From Balneolales bacterium (GTDB lineage: Bacteria > Bacteroidota > Rhodothermia > Balneolales > Natronogracilivirgulaceae), in contig SLQI01000001.1 of assembly GCA_007131535.1 (NCBI GenBank), positions 1 to 5,857 on the forward strand: a stretch of DNA of 5,857 bases, given 5' to 3'. The stretch's first letter is position 1; the number at the start of each line of letters is the position of its first letter. The translations under genes and the position numbers were made by a program. This document shows positions 1-4,789 of the stretch, piece after piece. Under the pieces are notes generated by a model that searched no databases, was not told the origin of the DNA, and saw nothing but the letters and a program-made list of their open reading frames with translations.

Positions 1-603
1 CCCTCTCCGAATACCGACCGGGATGCGATACGGGAGCGATACGGAGCCGGTCCGGAGGACTTCATTTTTCTGTTTTACGGGCTGATAAGGGATTATAAAG
101 GCCTGGATATCTTTTTCCACGCCTTGAATGAAATCGACCCGGCCCGCCACAGGATCAAGGTCATCGTCGCCGGTGAGTTTTATACACGCAAGGCGCCTCT
201 GCTGGATATTCCGGAGGAATCAGTACGCCGGCACATCCGTATTGAAGACCGGTTTATACCGGACCGCGAAGCCGATGAACTTCTCTACGCCTCCGATGTA
301 ATGGTACTGCCCTACCGCTCGGCAAGCCAAAGCGGGATTCTTGCCGACGCTGTCAATTTTCAGTTGCCGGTTATTTGCACCGACCTGCCGGGTTTTACCG
401 ATGTTATTACAGATCAAAAGCACGGGTTGATTATCCCCCGGGAATCACCCAAAGCACTCGCACGGGCCCTGACTGAAATGGCGGATCCGAAAAAAATAAG
501 TACTATGAAAGAACATCTCGCCGCTTTGCGTAAACAGTTAAGTTGGGAGGAGTTTACCGGTCAATTCTGGTCTGCCCTTACCGCCAAAATTGAAAAAGCG
601 TAA
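1..603 (+). CDS. Glycosyltransferase family 4 (GT-B fold), C-terminal part, truncated at the window's left edge
   Basis: The reading frame is open from base 1 to a TAA at 601-603, giving 200 visible residues. The start codon lies outside the window, so this is a 5'-partial gene. GT4 enzymes are usually about 350-400 aa, so roughly half is missing. The visible part begins near the domain linker. It holds the hallmark FYGLIRDYKGLD stretch (residues 25-36: first strand of the C-terminal Rossmann domain plus the K-G-L/D motif), then IKVIVAGE (52-59), ADELLYASDVMVLPY (91-105) and SASQSGILADAV followed by LPVICTDLPG (107-131), the nucleotide-sugar-binding region. The usual E-x7-E pair is replaced by a Q-S-G...D version, a variation seen in some GT4 subfamilies. 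Its role is probably transfer of a sugar from a nucleotide sugar to a cell-surface glycan or lipid precursor on the cytoplasmic side. Donor and acceptor cannot be told from the sequence. No clear intrinsic terminator follows it. Family assignment is confident; specificity is unknown. Confidence 0.9.
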   Translation, partial: PSPNTDRDAIRERYGAGPEDFIFLFYGLIRDYKGLDIFFHALNEIDPARHRIKVIVAGEFYTRKAPLLDIPEESVRRHIRIEDRFIPDREADELLYASDVMVLPYRSASQSGILADAVNFQLPVICTDLPGFTDVITDQKHGLIIPRESPKALARALTEMADPKKISTMKEHLAALRKQLSWEEFTGQFWSALTAKIEKA

Positions 604-612
604 TCCCGGATA

Positions 613-641
613 TTGACAAAGCCGGTTTGAAACAGTATTTT
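613..641 (+). promoter_or_regulatory. Possible sigma70-type promoter for the tRNA array
   Basis: A perfect TTGACA (613-618) is followed after 17 bp by TATTTT (636-641), which matches 4 of 6 of the -10 consensus. It begins 10 bp after the glycosyltransferase stop codon and about 165 bp ahead of tRNA-Pro, on the tRNA strand. The spacing is ideal and no other good pair is seen before the tRNAs. The -10 is weak, and in Bacteroidota housekeeping promoters often depart from this consensus, so this is a candidate only. Confidence 0.35.
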
Positions 642-772
642 TAGGATTCTGTAACAGATTTGATTTTGATCTTTGATTTACTGTAACAGAAAAACGCATT
701 GTGCACTAAGATCGGGTTGGAAGCGATCGGATTATATCAGAACGTCTCCAGCCTTTTTAGTTTACTGAAACT

Positions 773-901
<129 letters not shown>

Positions 902-947
902 TTTCCGGCAATAATTTGCCGAATCGGTGCGTCTTAGTTGTGCACTA

Positions 948-967
948 CGCCCGAATAGTTCAACTGG
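948..967 (+). other. Partial tRNA-Arg 5' end, probable tRNA relic
   Basis: The bases cgcccg, then two extra bases (aa), then tagttcaactgg repeat the 5' acceptor strand and D-arm of the intact tRNA-Arg(TCT) at 984-1001 (cgcccg tagctcaactgg), with one substitution and a 2-nt insertion. No anticodon arm or T arm follows before the real gene starts at 983, so it is not a functional tRNA. It may be left over from a partial duplication or recombination. At 18 aligned bases chance is unlikely but not excluded, since D-arm sequences are conserved among tRNAs. Confidence 0.45.
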
Positions 968-982
968 GCCGGCGTTACACAA

Positions 983-1059
983 GCGCCCGTAGCTCAACTG
1001 GATAGAGCAACTGCCTTCTAAGCAGTAGGCTACAGGTTCGAGTCCTGTCGGGCGTACCA
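983..1059 (+). tRNA. tRNA-Arg(TCT), CCA encoded
   Basis: Acceptor GCGCCCG (983-989) pairs with CGGGCGT (1049-1055), with a G-U at the end. The discriminator is A1056, followed by an encoded CCA at 1057-1059. Anticodon stem ACTGC (1010-1014) pairs with GCAGT (1022-1026), and the loop CTTCTAA gives anticodon TCT at 1017-1019. The D arm (tagctcaactggatagagc) and T arm (ggttcgagtcc) are canonical. The CCA is notable because most of its neighbours lack it. It is read in the same direction as tRNA-Cys, 12 nt downstream. Confidence 0.96.
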
Positions 1060-1071
1060 GGTACAATGTAA

Positions 1072-1145
1072 GGCGACATGGCCGAGGGGTTAGGCAGAGG
1101 TCTGCAAAACCTCGTACGGCGGTTCGAGTCCGCCTGTCGCCTCCA
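1072..1145 (+). tRNA. tRNA-Cys(GCA), CCA encoded
   Basis: Acceptor GGCGACA (1072-1078) pairs with TGTCGCC (1135-1141). The discriminator is T1142, the U73 identity base characteristic of cysteine tRNAs, and CCA is encoded at 1143-1145. Anticodon stem GAGGT (1097-1101) pairs with ACCTC (1109-1113), and the loop CTGCAAA gives anticodon GCA at 1104-1106. The T arm has ggttcgagtcc. Only 2 nt separate it from the following tRNA-Glu, which implies co-transcription and processing. Confidence 0.96.
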
Positions 1146-1147
1146 AT

Positions 1148-1220
1148 GCCGCGTTCGTCTAGGGGTCTAGGACGCCGCCCTTTCACGGCGGTAGCACGGG
1201 TTCGAATCCCGTACGCGGTA
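1148..1220 (+). tRNA. tRNA-Glu(TTC), copy 1
   Basis: Acceptor GCCGCGT (1148-1154) pairs with ACGCGGT (1213-1219), with a G-U at the end, and the discriminator is A1220. Anticodon stem CCGCC (1175-1179) pairs with GGCGG (1187-1191), and the loop CTTTCAC gives anticodon TTC at 1182-1184. The T arm is ACGGG TTCGAAT CCCGT. CCA is not encoded. The gene is identical over all 73 nt to the second copy at 1409-1481, and both are followed by related sequence. Confidence 0.97.
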
Positions 1221-1226
1221 CAAGTT

Positions 1227-1261
1227 CAGTGATCAGTTGGAAAGTATGTCCGTGATCACTG
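1227..1261. repeat. Palindromic repeat after tRNA-Glu copy 1
   Basis: CAGTGATCA (1227-1235) and TGATCACTG (1253-1261) form a perfect 9-bp stem with a 17-nt loop. The element begins 6 nt after the tRNA-Glu 3' end and stops 7 nt before tRNA-His. No T tract follows, so it is not a classical terminator. It is related to the larger hairpin after the second tRNA-Glu and could act in tRNA processing, or be a degenerate extragenic repeat. Confidence 0.65.
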
Positions 1262-1268
1262 ATAACAT

Positions 1269-1343
1269 GGAGCCTGTAGCTCAGCTGGTTAGAGCGCCAG
1301 GTTGTGGCCCTGGAGGCCGTGGGTTCAACTCCCATCAGGCTCC
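1269..1343 (+). tRNA. tRNA-His(GTG)
   Basis: Acceptor GAGCCTG (1270-1276) pairs perfectly with CAGGCTC (1336-1342). An additional G at 1269 faces the discriminator C1343, the G-1:C73 pair that marks bacterial histidine tRNAs, so the gene is taken to begin at the encoded G-1. Anticodon stem CCAGG/CCTGG encloses loop TTGTGGC, giving anticodon GTG. The T loop is TTCAACT. CCA is not encoded. A T-rich stretch (ctcttttt) follows directly. The next gene is the second tRNA-Glu, 65 nt downstream. Confidence 0.97.
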
Positions 1344-1408
1344 CTCTTTTTCAGTATTTCAGTGTGAGTGATCCGTAACATTCCGGATGCTTGTTGTTTC
1401 TTTTACAT

Positions 1409-1481
1409 GCCGCGTTCGTCTAGGGGTCTAGGACGCCGCCCTTTCACGGCGGTAGCACGGGTTCGAATCCCGTACGCGGTA
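1409..1481 (+). tRNA. tRNA-Glu(TTC), copy 2
   Basis: This gene is identical in all 73 positions to the copy at 1148-1220: acceptor GCCGCGT/ACGCGGT, anticodon loop CTTTCAC with TTC, and discriminator A1481. CCA is not encoded. It is the last tRNA of the array, and a large imperfect hairpin starts 3 nt after its end. Two identical Glu genes in one array probably raise gene dosage. Confidence 0.97.
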
Positions 1482-1484
1482 CAA

Positions 1485-1563
1485 GTACAGTGAACAGTTG
1501 GACAGTGTGTCAGTGATCAGTTGTAATTAAGTTGATCACTGGCACACTGTTTACTGTACACTG
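1485..1563. repeat. Large imperfect hairpin built of degenerate CAGT heptad/octad units
   Basis: The lower stem 1485-1496 (gtacagtgaaca) pairs with 1548-1559 (tgtttactgtac): 12 bp with one G-U. An 8-nt bulge (1497-1504) follows. The upper stem 1505-1519 (gtgtgtcagtgatca) pairs with 1533-1547 (tgatcactggcacac): 15 bp with one G-U. The loop is 13 nt. The left side reads as consecutive units beginning CAGT at 1488, 1495, 1503, 1511 and 1518. The right side shows the complement, ACTG, ending at 1541, 1549, 1556 and 1563. No T tract follows. It resembles an extragenic palindromic repeat and is a longer relative of the element at 1227-1261. Its function is unknown. Confidence 0.75.
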
Positions 1564-1762
1564 ATAATACCGGCCAGGGTGTTACTTCTCCGGAACCTGC
1601 CGGATTTATATCAAAGCTCTTCTTTACCCTTCGTTAGCTCCGGAGCCCTTCCCTTTTAGCTTTTCAGTTTTGCGGCAAAATCCGAAAAGGTATATCAGCG
1701 GCGGCTGGTCTGAAAACTGTTTTATCTACTTGTGAGCTAACCTTCTGCGTAGTTCAGGCAAA
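1564..1762. other. Gene-free spacer between the tRNA array and the convergent methyltransferase gene
   Basis: No credible ORF or RNA gene is seen. The spacer holds several small dyads. Arms 1570-1578 and 1596-1603 (ccggccagg/cctgccgg) form 8 bp with one bulged base, followed by ATTTATAT; this is a weak candidate for ending the tRNA transcript. A perfect 10-bp palindrome, gctccggagc, lies at 1637-1646. Arms 1660-1665 (cttttc) and 1684-1689 (gaaaag) enclose an inner ttttg/caaaa pairing. None has a proper T tract on either strand, so no terminator is called with confidence. Confidence 0.4.
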
Positions 1763-2581
1763 TTATTCTTTCACGGCTACGCCTACTATACCGGTCCCTT
1801 TTTCACTTTTTCGTCCGGCGTCTATGCGGTTTAGGATCATGCCGGGAATAAGGGTCAGCAGATACCAAAACGGCAGCAGCACCATGGCTCCGAACCCGAT
1901 GTTGGTCAGCCAGAGCATGGGGTATTTGATTAATATGACCCAGGCGGCATGACCGTATTTGCCGTACGTATAATGCACATCCACCGGCTTTAGCCCGGCT
2001 TGCTGCATTTTTTCACTCAACTCCTCTACGCTGTATCCGACCCGCGCGTGTTCATCAACAAAAAATTCATCCTCCCCGGCATCTTCTTCGGCGTAGACGG
2101 AAGGAGAATGGACTACCAGTTTCCCCCCTTTTTTCAGTGAATCCGTCAGCCTCCGCATCACCTCCACATCTTCGGCAATATGTTCAAGTACATCCACACA
2201 CAAAACTATCTCATACTGTTGTGGCTGATCCCATGCAAGCAAGTCAGCCTGCTCAAACCGGATGCGGTCATTCCATTTGGAGCGCTCGTAATAGTAGCGG
2301 CAGTCTTCTATATAGTCTTCTTTTATGTCTACAGCATAGACTTCAGCATCGGGAAAATACTTTAACAAATGGCGGTCGTATTGACCGAATCCACAACCGG
2401 CATCGAGTATTTGGCTGACAGGATTTTCAGATCCGGCAATGCCGCGAAGTTTCCGGCGGACATGCCAGCTTCTCAGAAAAAAAAGATCCAGTATCAGGTA
2501 AAACAGCCTGCGCAGAAACCGGTTGCGGCGGATAACATTGGCAAATTTGTCTTTGGTGGGATCATAGGCAATCTTACTCAT
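1763..2581 (-). CDS. Class I SAM-dependent methyltransferase with hydrophobic C-terminal segment
   Basis: The protein is 272 aa. Motif I is ILDAGCGFG (residues 58-66), the glycine-rich SAM-binding loop. The acidic post-I strand is VYAVDI (81-86, D85 likely contacting the ribose). QADLL (111-115) and CVDVLEHI (128-135) follow the Methyltransf_11/UbiE-like pattern, with KKGGKLVVHSP (150-160) after them. The N-terminus (about 24-39) is hydrophobic and aromatic, and residues about 213-250 are strongly hydrophobic, so membrane association is likely. The start overlaps the stop of the upstream glycosyltransferase by 4 bp (ATGA, 2578-2581 on the minus strand), which fixes the start and implies translational coupling. 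There is no Shine-Dalgarno sequence. The methylated substrate is not evident; a glycan or polyprenyl-linked intermediate made with the partner enzyme is an inference from the coupling. UbiE-like quinone methylation is less likely given the context. Confidence 0.88.
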   Translation of the reverse strand: MSKIAYDPTKDKFANVIRRNRFLRRLFYLILDLFFLRSWHVRRKLRGIAGSENPVSQILDAGCGFGQYDRHLLKYFPDAEVYAVDIKEDYIEDCRYYYERSKWNDRIRFEQADLLAWDQPQQYEIVLCVDVLEHIAEDVEVMRRLTDSLKKGGKLVVHSPSVYAEEDAGEDEFFVDEHARVGYSVEELSEKMQQAGLKPVDVHYTYGKYGHAAWVILIKYPMLWLTNIGFGAMVLLPFWYLLTLIPGMILNRIDAGRKSEKGTGIVGVAVKE

Positions 2582-3531
2582 AGACGGGAACGGATATTGA
2601 CGTGATCAGCGGCTTCCTTATTCTGACTTTGGGTCCACATTTCCCCGAGAAAACCTATGGAGAAAAACTGACCGCCCAGGAGTAAAAACAGAATCCCGAA
2701 CCACAGCATGGGCCGGTTGGTCAGGTATACTTCAAAAAACAACCGCATGATGGTCAGATACAGAACGATCCCGCCCCCGATGAGTAAAAACAAGGTGCCG
2801 ATAGAGCCAAAAAAATGCATCGGACGGCGCACGTATGAGCTCAAAAACAACAGGGTAAGCAAATCCAGAAATCCCTTGATAAACCGGGACAACCCGAATT
2901 TGGACTCTCCGTGCACTCGAGGCCGGTGATTGACCTTTTTTTCGGTAATGCGGTTATACCCCTGTTCCTGTACCAGCATCGGGATATACCGGTGCAGCTC
3001 CCCGTACAACCTGATATCTCTGATGACTTCACTCCGATAGGCTTTTAAGCCACAGTTAAAATCGTGCAGGCGGATACCGGTAGACAGCGACGTCACATAA
3101 TTGAAAAACCGTGAGGGGATCGTTTTGCTGATCGGATCTTTTCGTTTCTGCTTCCACCCGCTCACCAGATCATATCCCTCTTTGAGTTTTTCAATTAACC
3201 CCGGTATTTCAGCCGGATCGTCCTGCAAATCCCCGTCAATGGTGACAATGTAATCTCCGGAGGCTATATCGAACCCTTTCTGAAGGGCAATACTTTTTCC
3301 GTAGTTTCTCCGGAAACTGATTCCCCGCACATTATCGTTTTCTTTGTGCAGGTTTTGAATTATTTCCCATGAGCGATCCGAGGAGCCATCATCGATAAAT
3401 ATAACCTCGTAGGTGTATGGTGACTGCAGCGCCTGATCAACCTGCTCAAATAATTCAGTTATTGATTCCTCTTCGTCCAACAGAGGAATTATTACACTTA
3501 TTTCCGGTGTATGTGTTGATTTATCAGTCAA
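2578..3531 (-). CDS. Family 2 glycosyltransferase, GtrB/DPM1/ArnC-like, with two C-terminal membrane helices
   Basis: The protein is 317 aa, the usual size for polyprenyl-phosphate glycosyltransferases. EISVIIPLLDEEESI (10-24) opens the GT-A fold. FIDDGSSD (45-52) contacts the nucleotide. TIDGDLQDDP (97-106) contains the metal-binding DxD. NCGLKAYR (159-166), HRYIPML (180-186) and RVHGESKFG (205-213, the RxxGxSK motif) are typical of this group. Two hydrophobic helices (about 239-262 and 276-296) anchor it in the inner membrane. The expected reaction is transfer of a sugar from a nucleotide sugar to undecaprenyl or another polyprenyl phosphate on the cytoplasmic face; the sugar is unknown. 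The start is TTG at 3529-3531: an in-frame TAA lies two codons upstream and the conserved strand begins soon after, so no other start fits well. The downstream methyltransferase overlaps by 4 bp. No Shine-Dalgarno is seen. Confidence 0.93.
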   Translation of the reverse strand: MTDKSTHTPEISVIIPLLDEEESITELFEQVDQALQSPYTYEVIFIDDGSSDRSWEIIQNLHKENDNVRGISFRRNYGKSIALQKGFDIASGDYIVTIDGDLQDDPAEIPGLIEKLKEGYDLVSGWKQKRKDPISKTIPSRFFNYVTSLSTGIRLHDFNCGLKAYRSEVIRDIRLYGELHRYIPMLVQEQGYNRITEKKVNHRPRVHGESKFGLSRFIKGFLDLLTLLFLSSYVRRPMHFFGSIGTLFLLIGGGIVLYLTIMRLFFEVYLTNRPMLWFGILFLLLGGQFFSIGFLGEMWTQSQNKEAADHVNIRSRL

Positions 3532-3748
3532 ATGTTACGCTTTATAATCTTTAATTACTGGAACCTTGCTAAACCCGCTCCGAAATGTTCAGTAACGCCG
3601 GTAAGAACTCAACCAATTTGGAATTTTCGGAATGGACTCAAGTTTGATTAATAAATAATATATTTCAGAAATAAATTCGAAACCAATATGTTGCTGATCC
3701 ACAGGATGATGAAAGCGCAAAGTTAACTAAAAGACGATTGAGCTCTAA
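3532..3748. promoter_or_regulatory. Divergent control region between the glycosyltransferase pair and the merR-type gene
   Basis: This 217-bp gap between divergently read genes must hold the promoter for the minus-strand pair and the one for the plus-strand regulator. It contains a distinctly AT-rich tract at about 3641-3680, with the small dyad aaata-ata-tattt (3653-3665), and a short palindrome CCAATTTGG (3613-3621). TATATTTC (3659-3666) resembles the Bacteroidota -7 element TAnnTTTG, but no TTTG lies at the usual distance upstream. On the minus strand TATAAA (3541-3546) lies very close to the TTG start. Exact promoters cannot be called. Binding by the adjacent MerR-type protein is possible but unproven. 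Confidence 0.45.
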
Positions 3749-4072
3749 ATGAAAAAACTATATTACAGTATCGGCGAGGTTAGCAAATTCGTAGGCGTTG
3801 AGCCCCATGTGCTCCGCTATTGGGAACAGAAATTTACGCAATTAGCTCCTTCAAAAAACAGGGCGGGGAAACGGGTATACACCGACTCAGATCTGGAGTT
3901 AATCTGCAAACTCAAATCGCTGATTGTTGATCAAAAATACAGTACCGCCGGGGCACGTAAAGCACTTGACGAATCTTCGCAGGATAAAGAGCAAACCGAA
4001 CTGCCGGCTTCTGTTGTGAATGACCTGCAAAAAGTTCGTGTTTTATTAAATGACCTGCTATCTCGCATTTAA
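3749..4072 (+). CDS. MerR-family transcriptional regulator, short form without a sensor domain
   Basis: The protein is 107 aa. The N-terminal winged helix reads YYSIGEVSKFVGVEPHVLRYWEQKF (5-29): the helix-turn-helix with the family's LRYWE recognition segment. The wing NRAGKRVYTDSDLELI (37-52) and a third helix KLKSLIVDQKYSTAGARKAL (54-73) follow. The tail (about 87-106) is leucine-rich and could form the usual MerR dimer coiled coil. There is no effector or metal-binding domain and no cysteine cluster (its only Cys is at 53), so it is not a metal sensor of the MerR/CueR type. Short stand-alone MerR proteins of this kind are frequent in Bacteroidota, mostly with no known signal. The ATG start has no Shine-Dalgarno. 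It is the first gene of a probable three-gene transcript, 27 bp before the next ORF. Its target could be the divergent region upstream. Confidence 0.92.
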   Translation: MKKLYYSIGEVSKFVGVEPHVLRYWEQKFTQLAPSKNRAGKRVYTDSDLELICKLKSLIVDQKYSTAGARKALDESSQDKEQTELPASVVNDLQKVRVLLNDLLSRI

Positions 4073-4074
4073 TC

Positions 4075-4092
4075 AACGGAATAAACTCCGTT
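4075..4092 (+). promoter_or_regulatory. Intercistronic hairpin just before the Lon-domain start codon
   Basis: AACGGA (4075-4080) and TCCGTT (4087-4092) form a perfect 6-bp stem with a 6-nt loop (ATAAAC). It fills most of the 27-nt gap between the merR-type stop (4070-4072) and the ATG at 4100, ending 7 nt before it. No T tract follows, so it does not look like a terminator. It could modulate translation initiation or RNA processing, or be chance. Confidence 0.4.
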
Positions 4093-4099
4093 TATACTG

Positions 4100-4732
4100 A
4101 TGAAGAAATGGATTCCCATTTTTCCGCTAAAACTGGTCCTTTTCCCCGGTGAAACGATCCCGTTGCATATTTTCGAGAACCGCTACCGGGAGATGATCTC
4201 CTATTGCCGCAGTAACAACGAATATTTCGGAATTGTAGCCAAGTTCAGCTCCCGCCTGCCGAGAATAGCCTGTCTGGCGGAAATCGCTGAAATCACCCAG
4301 GAATACTCCGACGGCAAACTGGACATTCTGTGCAAGGGAAAAAACCGATGCTACATCTACCAATTCGACGAGAGTAAAAGCTATCTGCTCGGGGAGGTTG
4401 AAGAGTTTGATGATTTTGTGGATGACTTAAACGACCCGTTGGTTGACCTGAAAAAAGAGGTTACTCAACTCTATGAAGAGCTGATGAATATTGCTCAAAG
4501 CCAGCTCAATATTCCGGAGCCGCAAAAACCGCTTGTTGCCTACGACTACGCCCATCAGGTCGGGCTTTCCCTTGAGCAAAAACAGCAACTGCTTGAAAAA
4601 CGCTCAGAACGGGAGCGACTTGAACTGATTCGGAACCACATGCAGGAAGTCATGCCGCGAATAAAAGCTTATGAAGACATGAAAGAAAAAGTAAAATCCA
4701 ACGGGCACTTCCGAAACTTTCCGGATACATAG
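4100..4732 (+). CDS. Stand-alone Lon N-terminal (LON substrate-binding) domain protein
   Basis: The protein is 210 aa. It opens with WIPIFPLKLVLFPGETIPLHIFENRYREMI (4-33), the signature of the Lon protease N-terminal (PUA-like) domain. FGIVAK (43-48), ACLAEIAEI (57-65) and YSDGKLDILCKGKNRCYI (69-86) follow, matching the rest of the beta-rich fold. The C-terminal part (about 114-195) is helical and charged, ending in a likely coiled coil. There is no AAA+ ATPase and no Ser-Lys protease domain, so it cannot be an ATP-dependent protease. At about 200 aa it has the usual length for these stand-alone proteins, whose role is poorly defined; recognition of unfolded or specific substrates is inferred from the Lon domain. 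It follows the merR-type gene by 27 bp and is probably co-transcribed. No Shine-Dalgarno is seen. It is cytoplasmic, as there is no signal peptide. Confidence 0.92.
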   Translation: MKKWIPIFPLKLVLFPGETIPLHIFENRYREMISYCRSNNEYFGIVAKFSSRLPRIACLAEIAEITQEYSDGKLDILCKGKNRCYIYQFDESKSYLLGEVEEFDDFVDDLNDPLVDLKKEVTQLYEELMNIAQSQLNIPEPQKPLVAYDYAHQVGLSLEQKQQLLEKRSERERLELIRNHMQEVMPRIKAYEDMKEKVKSNGHFRNFPDT

Positions 4733-4789
4733 CGGATCATTGATTTTTTTGTGATGCAACAGAATTAAACTAATAGCCAATCAAAAATC

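Larger units (their letters stand above)
1148..1519 (+). repeat. Direct duplication: tRNA-Glu plus ~38 nt of trailer (1148-1258 and 1409-1519)
   Basis: The two units lie 261 bp apart in the same orientation. The tRNA part is identical (73/73). The following 38 nt (1221-1258 and 1482-1519) match at 32 of 38 positions by eye. The upstream flanks share only the two bases AT. tRNA-His lies between the units. Identical genes with diverging trailers fit a duplication in which selection or gene conversion holds the tRNA constant. Confidence 0.8.

Noticed and set aside
906..921. cggcaa-taat-ttgccg hairpin after tRNA-Pro as a terminator
   Set aside because: It is a perfect 6-bp stem but no T tract follows, and the remaining tRNAs downstream run in the same direction.
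1371..1408. atccg/cggat dyad followed by T-rich sequence as a terminator between tRNA-His and the second tRNA-Glu
   Set aside because: The stem is only 5 bp and the T-rich stretch is interrupted; it is too weak to call.
1485..1563. Phased CAGT repeats as a CRISPR array
   Set aside because: The units are 7-8 nt, degenerate and without spacers, which is incompatible with CRISPR.
2137..2605. Plus-strand ORFs opposite the methyltransferase
   Set aside because: They are short, have no recognisable domain, and lie antisense to a gene with clear motifs.
4100..4732. Truncated Lon protease
   Set aside because: Length and helical C-terminus match the stand-alone Lon-domain family, and no ATPase or protease remnant follows; it looks complete.
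4748..4778. TTTG followed after 19 bp by TA as a Bacteroidota promoter for the MBL gene
   Set aside because: The downstream element (TAATAGCC) matches the TAnnTTTG consensus only at TA, and the implied leader would be only a few bases long.
4733..4789. T-rich run (4744-4750) after the Lon-domain gene as a terminator
   Set aside because: No stable hairpin precedes the T run, so it is not called; read-through into the MBL gene seems more likely.
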